Origin: Locusta migratoria | Taxonomy: Eukaryota > Arthropoda > Insecta > Orthoptera > Acrididae | Assembly (NCBI GenBank): GCA_026315105.1 | Contig: CM048748.1 | Span: 24,518,078-24,582,077, forward strand | Direction: 5' to 3' | DNA length: 64,000 nt | In this document: in pieces, positions 20,805 through 29,938 of the stretch | Numbering within the stretch: position 1 is the first letter of the stretch | How the letters are laid out: each line of letters opens with the position of its first letter | Translations under genes and position numbers: made by a program | Notes under the pieces: generated by a model | Database searches by the model: none | What the model was told of the DNA's origin: nothing | What the model saw: only the letters and a program-made list of their open reading frames with translations

Positions 20805-21573
20805 ATTGATAGTTTAAGAAGGGCTTAGAACGTCTTAAAAATGCTAAGATGAAGTAAAAATAGGAAAACTAGGTAGATGCTGTACTCGACCTGTCGATGG
20901 CTGAGCAACTACTAACAGTGTGAAACCTTAATTTTTACCTCTACGCTTTACTTGGAGGAAATGTACTGGTGTTTACGGAAGTTGGATAGACTCCGCAGCA
21001 GTAAAGTTGTAATGTGCTTCGTCGTTTTTGTTGAAGTGTCGTAATCATAATACTGTTCCAACGTTTGCTAAAGTTGTGCGTCATATTAATTCCCCTGCCG
21101 CCAATCGTATCAAGCAACGTGCCGGCTTAGCTCTTGTTCGTGAAAGCATCCACTATACCCGTCGTCAGTTACATTTTGTTTCCAAGCAGTTATTTCGACT
21201 TCATTTAATGGTTGCTGATGTTGCACATCAGCTCTGTAGCGAAAGTATAGCGGTAAATTTTTCCAAGTCTTGTTTGCTGTAGGAACATTGCGGTTTTTCA
21301 ACAGAACGGGGAAGGGAAACAGCAGCTACTTTGCGTCATACTTACTGGATGAGGCCGACAGGAATGGACGCACACGCGCCGGACTGAATGGCACGCATCA
21401 GCCTGTAGTATCACGTCACTACGTTACGTGAAGAAACAATGTCTAACGCAACAACGCGTATCCCGAGCTTTCTGGAACCACCAGCTATAAGTGAACACGG
21501 CAAGATGTAAAACGCTTACATATTCGTTTGACAGGGTCCATGCGGTCATGATAGAGCACGTAGGGAAAATATC
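20805..21573 (+). pseudogene. Possible retroelement fragment (Penelope-like?)
   Basis: The plus frame 21028-21282 reads TFAKVVRHINSPAANRIKQR, AGLALVRESIHYTRRQLHFV and SKQLFRLHLMVADV. The spacing of 'R..H...P.A.RI..R...ALVRE.I..TRR.L......L..LHL' resembles the N-terminal region I recall from Penelope-like elements, but no RT or GIY-YIG motif is visible to confirm it. The flanks (20805-21027 and 21283-21573) show nothing more. Treat as an unassigned repeat-like coding remnant. Confidence 0.28.
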
Positions 21574-21766
21574 AGCCGCGGTGGAGTAGCCGAGCTGCGT
21601 ATGTCGCCTCGCTGCGGAGCGCGCGGTTGGTCGCCGTCGGAGGTTCGAGTCCTCCCTGGAGCATGGTTGTGTATGTGTTGTCCTTAGGTTAGTTTACCTT
21701 AGTTTAAGTAGTTTGTAAGCTACGGACTGATGACCACGCAGTTTGGTCCGATAGATTTGCAAACAT
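21574..21766 (+). mobile_element. SINE-B
   Basis: Head GCCGCGGTGGAGTAGCCGAG, B box GGTTCGAGTCC, body GTAGTTTGTAAGCTACGGAC, TTTGGTCCGATAGATTTGC. The final ACATTTGAACATTT is shortened to ACATAGAC. Confidence 0.88.
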
Positions 21767-22432
21767 AGACAGTCGGTTAGACGAATCGATGGCTTACTCT
21801 TCGTAGCACTCAATTCCCTGACATGTTCTAACGTCGGTACAAGATATATTTTTTAAGCAGTCTGATGCCTCCGTGCAGGCATGCAGCCCATAGTGGCTAG
21901 CATTTTCTAAAATTTTCTTTTTAAATTTTGTGGCGTAAGCTATAGCTGAGTAGTATATTTTATTATGTGACTTTTTTGTTTCCTATTTTCTGATGAAGAC
22001 AATCTTAATCATTGCCGAATCCAAGTCAAATAATTTTTAATTTGCGACCGAGGGCTGCTTGTTTATCCATTGTCGGTACAAGAACTGCAGCACTCTTCTA
22101 CATCAGCTGACACCTGGCGAGATATCGCCTTCTAAGTAGCTCCGAGTTCGACTCCTGCGCTACAACCGACTACGGACGCAGAGGAAGTATATAGGAGGAC
22201 TTCCATGTCCTGCATACCGGAATTCCGGCTTTCCTAGGGAAGACGCCTACCTGCCGGTGGGCCAGGAGTCAGCGCACATCACGACCACGCGACAACCGTC
22301 AACGCGGTCCGGTATGAAGATGATGCGAGAAAGCAATTAGGGTGGGGACCTAGAACCACCAGCCCAGCCGTGTGAATCTCTCATTCACACGTTCCACCGT
22401 ACTTCCGTACGGTTCCACAACAGACGAGGCGT
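21767..22432. other. No gene recognised; two short hairpins
   Basis: AT-rich to about 22080, then GC-richer. Two perfect stems lie side by side: CGTGTGAAT/ATTCACACG (22369-22377/22383-22391) and ACCGTA/TACGGT (22396-22401/22408-22413). No ORF of note. Confidence 0.5.
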
Positions 22433-22594
22433 CAGAGACTGGCCGAGCGGCGCGCCAGTCACGGTCTGCACGGCCACTACGGTCGGGGGTTTGAATCCCC
22501 ATCGGGCATGTATATTTTTTACGTCATTTGTATTCTCTAGTTCATAAGTAGTTTAGTTAAGTCCCATAAGCTCTACAAAAATTTGAACATTTTA
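22433..22594 (+). mobile_element. SINE-A with internal deletion
   Basis: Head with CACGGTCTGCACGGCCACTA and B box GGTTTGAATCC, then TAAGTAGTTTAGTTAAGTCC: the stretch GTAAGTTTAGGGACTGATGA found in other copies is deleted. Tail AAAAATTTGAACATTTT. Confidence 0.85.
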
Positions 22595-22994
22595 GTCTAC
22601 ACGCGCTACGGGTCTCCGGGTCGCGAACACGGCACCACTGCGGCGGAAATTGGAGCAACACACTCCTGGCCGGCAACGGCCAGGAAGCGCAGTAACTTGC
22701 AGAGGGCAGTGGGCCACGGTAAGGGACGCCTGCTGACGCCACACTCCATCCCATCGCGTCAGCGCCAATGCTCACACAGTCAAGGCCTCTGTAGGCCTCG
22801 GAAGACAGGTTAAAACCGAGTACAGTGGATGTCAAGAATTGTTGTCTGAAGTAAACGTTGTTTCACTCATACTTCCACCCAGAGGCAAGATACGTTGCCC
22901 CCCCCCTCCCCTTACGGCCGCCCTTGTCATGCCGGACAAATATTATTAAATATTAATTGGAAGATACCTACTGAAATGTAGTACAAAAACAAAT
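22595..22994. other. No gene recognised
   Basis: GC-rich to about 22800, a C-run near 22900, then AT-rich. Reading frames here have no recognisable motif. Confidence 0.45.
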
Positions 22995-23006
22995 GAAGTT
23001 GGTTAA

Positions 23007-23407
23007 TGTAATGTTTGTATAGTCTATGGGACTTAACTACTGGGTCAACAAAAATGTTCAAATGTTTGTATAGTCTATGGGACTTAACTACGGGGTCATC
23101 AGTCCCTAAACTTACAAACTACTTATGAACTACTTACGAACTAGGACGGCACAAATATCCATGCCCGAGGGGAGATTCGAACCCCCGACCGTAGTGGCCG
23201 TGAAGACCGTGACTGGAGCGTCTTAGTCCCCTCGGCCACCGCGGCCGGCCGGGGTCATCAGTCCCTAAACTTACAAACTACTTATGAACTACTTACGAAC
23301 TAGGACGGCACAAATATCCATGCCCGAGGGGGGATTCGAACCCCCGACCGTAGTGGCCGTGCAGACCGTGACTGGAGCGATCAGTCCCCTCGGCCACCGC
23401 GGCCGGC
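23007..23407 (-). mobile_element. SINE-A (outer copy), interrupted by another SINE-A
   Basis: Antisense SINE-A whose 3' tail piece (23007-23047) is separated from its body and head (23251-23407) by a second antisense SINE-A. The outer copy has a perfect 12-bp target duplication GAAGTTGGTTAA at 22995-23006 and 23408-23419, which identifies it as the older insertion. Confidence 0.88.
23048..23250 (-). mobile_element. SINE-A nested in SINE-A
   Basis: Full antisense copy inserted in the body of the outer SINE at the GGGTCA of its GGGGTCATCAGTCCC block. GGGTCA recurs at the right junction (23252-23257). Confidence 0.85.
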
Positions 23408-23478
23408 GAAGTTGGTTAAGTACACTTATTCGCCAACTGCTTGAATACTGCTCACAGGGATCCGTACCAGGTGGGTTT

Positions 23479-23880
23479 GATAGGAGCGAGATGAAGCAGT
23501 GGTAACGCACTGGACTCGTATTCGGGAGGGCGGTGGATCAAATCCTTTCCCGGCCATCCATATTTAAGTTTTTCGTGATTTGCCGGTCGCGGTGGCCGAG
23601 GCGACTGAGGCGCTTCAGTCACGGTCTGCACGGCCACTACGGTCGGGGGTTCGAATCCCCCCTCGGGCATCGATATTTGTGCCGTCCTAGTTCGTAAGTA
23701 GTTCATAAGTAGTTTGTAAGTTTAGGGACTGATGACGCCGTAGTTAAGTCCCATAAGCTGTAAAAACATTTGAACATTTTTTCGTGATTTTCCTTAATCT
23801 CTCCAGGCAAATGCTGGGGTGGTTCCTTTCAAAGGGCACGGCCGATTTCCTTCCCTTCGTTACAGCATCATTTAGAAATC
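23479..23880 (+). mobile_element. SINE-D (third tRNA-like family), split by SINE-A
   Basis: Head GATGAAGCAGTGGTAACGCA then CTGGACTCGTATTCGGGAGG and a degraded B box (GTGGATCAAATCC). The body contains CCCGGCCATCC, TTTTTCGTGATTT and, after the SINE-A, CTCCAGGCAAATGCTGGGGT, GGTTCCTTTCAAAGGGCACG and CCGATTTCCTTCCC. This layout is that of a widespread insect tRNA-derived SINE; I identify it from recall. Its older age is shown by the SINE-A inside it. Confidence 0.6.
23582..23777 (+). mobile_element. SINE-A nested in SINE-D
   Basis: Full copy with perfect 13-bp target duplication TTTTTCGTGATTT at 23569-23581 and 23778-23790. Confidence 0.92.
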
Positions 23881-23960
23881 GTGAAAGAGTTACAGAGATG
23901 ATCGATAAACTCCAGTGGAAGACTCCGCAAGAGAGACGGTCTGTCTAAAGAAAGGTCTAA

Positions 23961-24687
23961 AATAAGTAAATAGTTGGGTGTTTTTACCGGCTCCCCAGTG
24001 CTGCTGTAGCAGTTTTAGAATCATTCAAAGAAAGTCTACACCAGGTAGTGCATAGGTATCCGGGCCATACAATATTAGTCGGAGGAGACTTCAACCTTAA
24101 GAGTATAGATTGGGGCCTCTCTAGTTACATTTCAGGCGGTACAGACAAGCAGTCTTGCGAGCTACTTTTGGACACATTCTCCGAAAATTGTCTTGAGCAG
24201 TTAAACCGACAACCCACGCGCAATGGAAATATTTTAGACCTTATAGCCACGAACATGTCTGTGTAGAGTCAGGAATTACTTATCATGATATTGTCATAGA
24301 GTCGATGGTGACCAAAGTTCATAAACCAATCAAGACGGCAAGAACCGTGTTTTTGTTGGGAAGAGCCGATAAGCAAATATTAGGATCGGGCATCGTTTAA
24401 TTCCGGGACTACGGATGTAGAGGAATTGTGGACTAAATTTAAGTGCAATGTAAATAAAGTGTTAGAGAAATATGTGCCAGTAAAGACGATTAAGGATGGA
24501 AAAGATCCACCGTGGTATAATAATAATGTTAGAAAACTGCTGAGAAAGCAAAGATTGTTGCACTCTAGATTAAAAAAAGAAGAAGCAAATGATGACAGGC
24601 AAACGTTAGTAGAAATTCGTGCGTCTATAGAAAGATCGATACAATAATTACCACAGCCATAAATTAGCAAAAGATCTTTCAAAAAAA

Positions 24688-24719
<32 letters not shown>

Positions 24720-25303
24720 AAAAAAAAAATCTGGTCTTGTGTAAAATCGATAGTCAAAGCCCACTTTCCAGTCACTCGTTGATCATTCCGGGGCAGTAAT
24801 AAAAGAAAGCAAACGGAAAGCTGAAGTTCTAAATTTAACCTCTAAGAAATCTTTCACGCAGGAGGACCGCACAAATGTACCATCATTTGATCAACGTACT
24901 AATTCCGAAATGGAGGACATAGTAATAGACATTTCCGGTGTAGAGAAGCAGCTGAGAGAGCTAAATACGAAAACGTCTACTGGTCCGAATGAAATACCAG
25001 TTCGGTTTTACAAAGAGTATTCTGCGGCATTGGCCCCCTACTTAGCTTGCATTTAACGCGAATCTTTAAGTCAGCGCAAAGTTCCTAGTGATTGGAAAAA
25101 AGCGCAGGTGACTCCCGTTTATAAGAAAGGAAAGAGAACTGACTCACACAATTACAGGCCAATATCGTTGATATCAGTTTCATGTAGAATTTTGGAGCAT
25201 ATTCTCAGTTCGAATATAGTAAATTTCCTTGAAACGGAAAAGCTTCTTTCTATGAATCAGCACTGGTTTAGGAAACATCATTCATGTGAAACTCATCTGG
25301 CCT
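23961..25303 (+). pseudogene. LINE J1 copy 2: endonuclease end to mid reverse transcriptase
   Basis: Starts in the AP-type endonuclease: ILVGGDFNLKSIDW (24072-24115) has the family's GDFN metal-site motif, followed by LLLDTFSENCLEQLNRQPTR and GNILDLIATN up to 24262. The linker KTIKDGKDPPWYNNNVRKLL follows (24426-24647). A 49-nt A-run (24681-24729) lies at the codons for ENPKK, then SCVKSIVK. RT coding resumes with EMEDIVIDISGVEKQLRELN, DWKKAQVTPVYKKGKRTDSH and NYRPISLISVSCRILEHILS, to KHHSCETHLA at 25305. The frame breaks at several points. Motifs A-C of the palm are missing because the copy ends at 25303. It is 5'-truncated too. Confidence 0.8.
24681..24729 (+). repeat. Expanded A-run inside LINE coding sequence
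   Basis: 48 A with one G (24707). The J1 copy at 58665-60460 has only seven A/T at the same codon position, and copy 1 near 7297 has three. So the run grew inside this copy rather than marking a 3' tail. Confidence 0.8.
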
Positions 25304-25680
25304 AGGTCTCCTTCCGTAAGAGGGGAGGGGAGCTACGACCGCAGTACACGACACCTGCAGCTTCTAGAACCCATCCAACAGCACTATTGTCAGATCCTTA
25401 GCAGTCGGGCGCCGTAACCGCAAAACATCCAGAGATAGCCACACTGTGATAGCTGGAAGCTTTCGAACAGGGGGCTCCACTAGTGCGATCCTGGGCGTGG
25501 CCTGGAACAAGCGCCCTTCGTGCTAGTTCGAGACCAGCGCAGACTCACCAGCAGCAGTGTCATCGGTGGTCGTCTCGGAGGATCGTGCTCTCCCATACGA
25601 TAAGAATCGTTTGTGTTTGTGACTTGTGGCCTCGGACTGGTGATAGTTATATTACGTGTTAAAGACTGTACCGATTAGAA
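25304..25680. other. No gene recognised, GC-richer
   Basis: Sharp break from LINE J1. Contains no ORF or repeat I know; composition is like a leader or promoter region of a retroelement, which is speculation. Confidence 0.4.
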
Positions 25681-25878
25681 GGCCGGCCGCGGTGGCCGAG
25701 GGACTGAGGTGCTCCAGTCTCGGTCTGCACGGCCACTACCGTCGGGGTTCGAATCCCCCCTCGGGCATGGATATTTGTGCCGTCCTTAGTATTAGTTCAT
25801 AAGTAGTTTGTAAGTTTAGGGACTGATGACCCCGTAGTTAAGTCCCATAAGCTATACAAACATTTGAACATTTGAGCA
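25681..25878 (+). mobile_element. SINE-A
   Basis: Full copy from GGCCGGCCGCGGTGGCCGAG, B box GGTTCGAATCC, tail ACAAACATTTGAACATTTGA. No clear target duplication. Confidence 0.9.
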
Positions 25879-25884
25879 AAGTAA

Positions 25885-26130
25885 TTTTTGCAATTTTTGC
25901 CATTTTATACGGATACAGCCCCTTTGGTTACGGCCTCATGTGCTGTCAGAAAAAAGACTTTAGCGTCTTGTGATAATTGCTTTACTGATTTTGTTGGACT
26001 CTGCAACATGATGACCAAAATGTCGTCGAGCTTCCGTTCTGTTAAAACTGTGCGCCTACCAGTTCGTCGTCCATCACCAACTGAACGTGTCTTCCGGAAT
26101 TTGCGAATTAAAGCACATACAGTGCCGTGA
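25885..26130 (-). pseudogene. Mariner/Tc-type transposase N-terminal (HTH) fragment
   Basis: Antisense reading from 26130 gives TVCALIRKFRKTRSVGDGRR, TGRRTVLTERKLDDILVIML and QSPTKSVKQLSQDAKVFFLT, ending AHEAVTKGAVSV-stop. This is the paired helix-turn-helix arrangement ('..RKF..TGSV.D..R.GR...LTE.K...I...M..SP.KS...LS') of a mariner-like transposase group common in arthropods. The frame is open for about 75 codons. No catalytic DDE/D part follows: SINE-A copies sit on both sides. A related, also broken, catalytic end is at 42257-42720. Confidence 0.55.
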
Positions 26131-26325
26131 TGTTCAAATGTTTGTTAAGCTTATGGGACTTAACTGTTCATCAGTCCCTGAACATACAAAGTATTTATAA
26201 ACTTATATTAAAGACAGCACAAACATCCATGCCAGAGGAGGGAGGCATTCGAACCCCCGACAGGGAACGGCCTCGTGCATCGGAGCATAGCGCCTCAGTG
26301 CGCTGGGCTAAACCACCGCGGCTGT
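26131..26325 (-). mobile_element. SINE-A variant, first copy
   Basis: Antisense; head differs from standard SINE-A in having GTGCGCTGGGCTAAACCACC and CATCGGAGCATAGCGCCTCA. Body and tail are standard. Confidence 0.8.
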
Positions 26326-26394
26326 CGCGATGTGGACACGTCGACGTAGGAAAGCGCAATCTAGTCGTCTCACGTGCTCCGTTAAGTTTCTTCC

Positions 26395-26585
26395 TGTTCA
26401 AATGTTTGTTAAGCTTATGGGACTTAACTGCGGGGTCATAGTCCCTAAACTTACAAACTACTTATGAACTAACTTATACCAAAGACAGCACAAATATCCA
26501 TGCCCGAGGGAGTATTCGAACCCCCCGACGGAGAATGGCCGCATCGGAGCGTAGCGCCTCAGTGCGTTCGGCCATTCCACCGCAG
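26395..26585 (-). mobile_element. SINE-A variant, second copy
   Basis: Same variant head as 26131-26325; part of the 264-bp tandem duplication, so not an independent insertion. Confidence 0.8.
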
Positions 26586-26663
26586 CTGTCGCTATGTGGA
26601 CACGTTGACGTAAGAAACCGCTATCTAAATAGTCGTCTCACATGCTCCGTGACGTTTCTTCCT

Positions 26664-27839
26664 GCTCGGACAACCTCTTCCACTAAAAAGGCTCTCTCTG
26701 CAACGGTAAGCATTCTCACTTTATTCAGCGTATACAAGAACAAGACAGTAACACAAGTAACAGCTATAGCGCACACGCAACGTTCTCCCCACCCTTAAGG
26801 CGCCCAACCGTCCCGTATTCTGCGGGACAGTCCCACATTTGGACTCTTAGTCCCGCATTCCAGTAATTTTGTACTGCTTCGCAATGCATCATCTACGAAT
26901 AAATGACAGTCTTCTTACAAAATAATAAATAAATAAAATTTAAAAAAAAACTACACATCATCTGACTATTTCGAAATGACAAATTCGCGAGTAGTTGAAG
27001 TTGTTTTAAGCTGGTACTGCATTTGTTGATAGGATGACTTATTAAAAAATTCTGTTTTTGGCATATTTTCTGTGCATTCTTAAGTACGTTTCAGTAAGTG
27101 TAATGGAATATTTTTCGGTGCTCACGGTGGCAAACATGATGTAATATTATCACAGTCTTTATAAACGTATTTAAAATCTGCCATGAAAATACAGTATCAG
27201 CACTCTTCTTACTTTCTACAGGAATAAAAAGGTGATGAAATTATCAAAACGCAACAACAAAATTGAGTGAGCATTGCATGCAGTAAGGCACTTCATCGAA
27301 ATAACTTGTATAATAGAGTAGTTTAAATGGCTTCATAAAGTAGTTTTTATCAAATTTAATTCGAGGTGATTGCAAAACATATTTATTTGGGTGGTTTAAG
27401 GTACTTATCAAAATGAGTGTAGCAAGATGCTCTAAGGGTTTCAGCAAATAAAAAAAGTATAGACAACGAAGACGATCAGAAAAACGTAACGGAAGGAGAG
27501 TATGTAAAAATTGTCAGGCTCTAAAATATTTATGAACTGCACATTAAGATTGAATATTAAGAATAAAATTCTCGCTTAAATGTATCTCCTAGTTTCAGAA
27601 TAACTGGCACAATAAGTCGCCTGATATAAGTCCTTTTCCTCCATCATCGAAATGTCCCGCATTGAGTTTTGAAAAAAATTGGCCGCTTTACCCACCCTAC
27701 CACCACTGCAGGTCCACGAAACACCTACAGGTGCCGTCTGTCAGTGCTACCAACCTTACACCCCCCGCAACGTGAGCCACGCGGAGATCGGAACTGCTGA
27801 GAGACTTTTCTATGACTCTTTAGTGTATAAGGGTGTTTC
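26664..27839. other. No gene recognised; part of a direct-repeat pair
   Basis: 26790-26900 is CCC/GGG-rich with CCGTCCCGTATT and CGGGACAGTCCC; CCCGCATT recurs at about 26852 and 27657. The middle (26900-27640) is AT-rich and unreadable. 27741-27822 recurs at 29412-29512 (see repeat entry). Confidence 0.45.
27741..27822 (+). repeat. Left member of a direct repeat (with 29412-29512)
   Basis: Shares CAGTGCT..CAACCTTACA, GCAACG.GAGCCACGCGGA, ATCG..ACTGC.GAGAGACTT and TATG.CTCTT with 29412-29512, same orientation, 1.67 kb apart. The right member has an extra ~20 bp. Confidence 0.7.
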
Positions 27840-27986
27840 ACTAAGTGTGTTTGCCTCTGTAACTTATAAAATAATAGGAGACGGGAAATTTTAATTCCGT
27901 AGTTCAACACAAGAAATGTTACACTTTCTGCGCAGCTATGAACATAGTTTATTGTATCATTTTCCAAAGAGTCACACCACAAAGAT

Positions 27987-28194
27987 GTAAATCAAATGTT
28001 CAAATGTTTGTAAATCTATCGGACCAAACTGCGTGGTCATCAGTCCGTAGCTTACAAACTACTTAAACCTAGGTAAACTAACCTAAGGAGAAACACACAC
28101 ACCCATGCCCCAGGGAGGACTCGAACCTCCACGGCGAGCAACCGCGCGCTCCGCAGCGAGACGCTTTGGACCACTCGGCTACTCCACCGCGGCT
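27987..28194 (-). mobile_element. SINE-B in foldback left arm
   Basis: Antisense SINE-B, perfect 13-bp target duplication ACACCACAAAGAT at 27974-27986 and 28195-28207. Confidence 0.93.
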
Positions 28195-28324
28195 ACACCA
28201 CAAAGATATAATTTTTTAAATGGAACAATAGTTTTTTGTATCGTGCATTGGAATCGTTTAAACCAGCTGCGTCCAAATCAGTTTAAACTACATTCCTATC
28301 ACTGTTAATTTGGGAGCTACAACC

Positions 28325-28523
28325 GCCGGCCGCGGTGGCCGAGGTGACTGAGGCGCTCCAGTCACGGTCAGCACGGCCACTACGGTCGGGGGTTCGAATC
28401 CCCCCTCGGGCATGGATATTTGTGCCGTCCTAGTTTGTAAGTAGTTCATAAGTAGTTTGTAAGTTTAGGGACTGATGACCCCGTAGTTAAGTCCCATAAG
28501 CTTAACAAACATTTGAACATTTT
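28325..28523 (+). mobile_element. SINE-A in foldback left arm
   Basis: Near-consensus copy; target duplication GGAGCTACAACC / GGAGCTGCAACC at 28313-28324 and 28524-28535 (one mismatch). Confidence 0.93.
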
Positions 28524-28937
28524 GGAGCTGCAACCCTTCAAAGTTCCGGGGGCGGAGGCTGCGATAGCGTAGCTGACGGGCCGAGTGGCTATCCCCTGGG
28601 GCACGGCCCACTGTCTCATGACCACCAGCCATTTAGCTACGCTGTCGTAGCCTCCGCCCCCTAAACTTTGAAGGGTTGTAGCTCCCAAACTAACAGTGAT
28701 AGGAATGTAGTTTAAATTGATTTGGACGCAGCTGGTTTAAACGAATCCAATTCACGATAGAAAAACTATTGTTCCATTAAAAAAATATATATCTTTGTGG
28801 TGTAACTCTTTGGAAAATGATACAATGAACTATGTTCATAGCTCCGCAGAAACTGTAACGTTTTTTGTGTTGGCCTACCGCATTAAAATTTCCCGTCACC
28901 TATTATTTTATAAGTTACAGAGGCAAACACACTTAGT

Positions 28938-29137
28938 TCAAAATGTTCAAATGTTTGTAAATGTTATGGGACCCAACTACGGGGCCATCAGTCCCTAAAC
29001 TTACAAACTACTTATGAACTACTTACGAACTAGGACGGCACAAATATTCATGCCCGAGGGGGGATTCGAACCCCCGACCGTAGTGGCCGTGCAGACCATG
29101 ACTGGAGCGGCTCAATCCCCTCGGCCACCGCGGCCGG
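28938..29137 (-). mobile_element. SINE-A at the foldback/LINE junction
   Basis: Antisense near-consensus copy between the right tip of the foldback element and LINE J1 sequence. Its two flanks come from different elements, and no target duplication is visible. Confidence 0.9.
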
Positions 29138-29400
29138 GTGAACCTATTCCATAAGCTGGTATCTTCGTTAGCAGTCCGCGTCAAACGCCTATTTGAATTC
29201 GAGAAAAACACAATCCGCCTGTTGCCCTTCATCCATGGCTCGAAAAATGTCATGCGAGAAAAGAGCAAGCTGAGTTTGACAGGAACGATGTTTCCTAAAC
29301 CCGTGCTGTTTCGTAGAAGGAATCTTTTCCGTCTCAAGGAAATTTACTATATTCGAACTGAAAATATGCTCCAAAATTCTACGGGAAACTGATGTCAACG
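29138..29400 (-). pseudogene. LINE J1 fragment, RT finger region
   Basis: Antisense frame with SVSRRILEHIFSSNIVNFLE, TEKIPSTKQHGFRKHRSCQT and ALFSHDIFRAMDEGQQADCV, matching 59670-59930 of the better copy. It breaks at 29400 inside the PISLTSVS block and at 29138 by the SINE. A frameshift splits it near 29210. Confidence 0.8.
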
Positions 29401-29909
29401 ATATTGGCCCCTCAGTGCTGGCAACCTTACACGGCCGGCAACGCGAGCCACGCGGACATCGCCACTGCAGAGAGACTTTGCGTGCATACTACAATCAATT
29501 TCTATGGCTCTTGAGTATATATATATAACAACAAATCTGACTGTATCTGGGACAATCCGTCCAGAAATTTAATCTGGCGCTACGTAGCAATTTCCTTCCA
29601 CCCGACGCGCATGTAGCACCAGAGTTGGCATGCGTGACAAACACGCTGAAGCAGCAGGGTCGTCGTCCCCACCCCGTCCACTGCACGGCCCATCAGCAGC
29701 GATCACTTTGGAGCCCGGCGCGGCGCCTAGCGGCCCGCATTAAGGCCGGCATCTCAGAGTTTTACGGCGGCCATAAAAAGTGGCCGGCCGGGCGCTACGA
29801 CGCCCGCGAGGGCGAGCGCGCCCTATCGGAAATTCGCCGAACCACTCCCCCTCCCCCTCCCCACACCCCCTCCCTTACCACAGGACGCCGGCACCTGCGT
29901 CCCTCCCCT
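29401..29909. other. GC-rich, CpG-rich stretch; right member of the direct repeat at its start
   Basis: 29412-29512 repeats 27741-27822. From about 29580 the DNA turns strongly GC-rich with many CpG (GGCGCGGCGCC, GGCCGGCCGGGCG) and a pyrimidine tract at 29845-29880, unlike the rest of the window. A plus frame 29625-29918 is open but Arg/Pro-rich and looks like a by-product of composition. Confidence 0.5.
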
Positions 29910-29938
29910 TATAAATGACCGGTAACCCCACGTCAGAC
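29910..29938 (+). promoter_or_regulatory. Candidate core promoter: TATA box and initiator
   Basis: TATAAAT at 29910-29916 and an arthropod-type initiator TCAGAC at 29933-29938, 25 bp from the first T to the A of TCA, a little short of the usual ~30. It sits at the edge of the CpG-rich block, which makes it the best promoter candidate in the window. Whether a host gene or a retroelement used it is unknown. Confidence 0.3.

Larger units (their letters stand above)
23420..23960 (+). pseudogene. Jockey/CR1-like LINE 3' fragment hosting SINE-D and SINE-A
   Basis: 23425-23478 reads TLIRQLLEYCSQGSVPGGFD, a version of the '(L)VRPLLEYSC..WDP' block in the LINE at 55495. After the SINE-D insertion, 23880-23950 continues with RESVTEMIDKLQWKTPQERR, the C-terminal block of the same LINE type, also seen at 425-815. 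The coding is heavily degraded. Limits are approximate, set by where the two blocks begin and end. Confidence 0.5.
26131..26663 (-). repeat. Tandem duplication of a SINE-A variant plus its flank, period 264
   Basis: 26131-26394 and 26395-26663 each consist of an antisense SINE-A variant (longer head with CGCCTCAGTGCG and no long variable arm, CACCGC at the end) followed by about 70 bp of the same unique DNA (CTGTCGC.ATGTGGACACGT ... GTTTCTTCCTG). The second copies differ at several bases. Confidence 0.8.
27840..28937. mobile_element. Foldback (long inverted-repeat) element with nested SINEs
   Basis: The outer arm from 27840 (ACTAAGTGTGTTTGCCTCTG) is the reverse complement of the arm ending at 28937. 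The pairing continues inwards to a loop of about 55 bp around 28576-28629. Without its two SINEs the left arm is about 304 nt; the right arm (28630-28937) is about 308 nt. Arms differ at scattered positions, so the palindrome is old. SINE-B (27987-28194) and SINE-A (28325-28523) sit in the left arm with their own target duplications; a third SINE abuts the right tip. No coding frame; it looks like a non-autonomous foldback or MITE-type DNA element. Any sequence outside the arms is not duplicated in an obvious way. Confidence 0.75.

Noticed and set aside
23284..23505. Recurring peptide MNYLRTRTAQISMPEGGFEP seen at several places (also 16778-17020, 23452-23706, 39666-39875)
   Set aside because: It is the antisense translation of SINE-A. 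Its conservation reflects SINE copies, not a protein.
24380..24775. A-run at 24681-24729 as a 3' poly(A) tail of a retroposon
   Set aside because: LINE coding continues in register on both sides of it, so it is an internal expansion.
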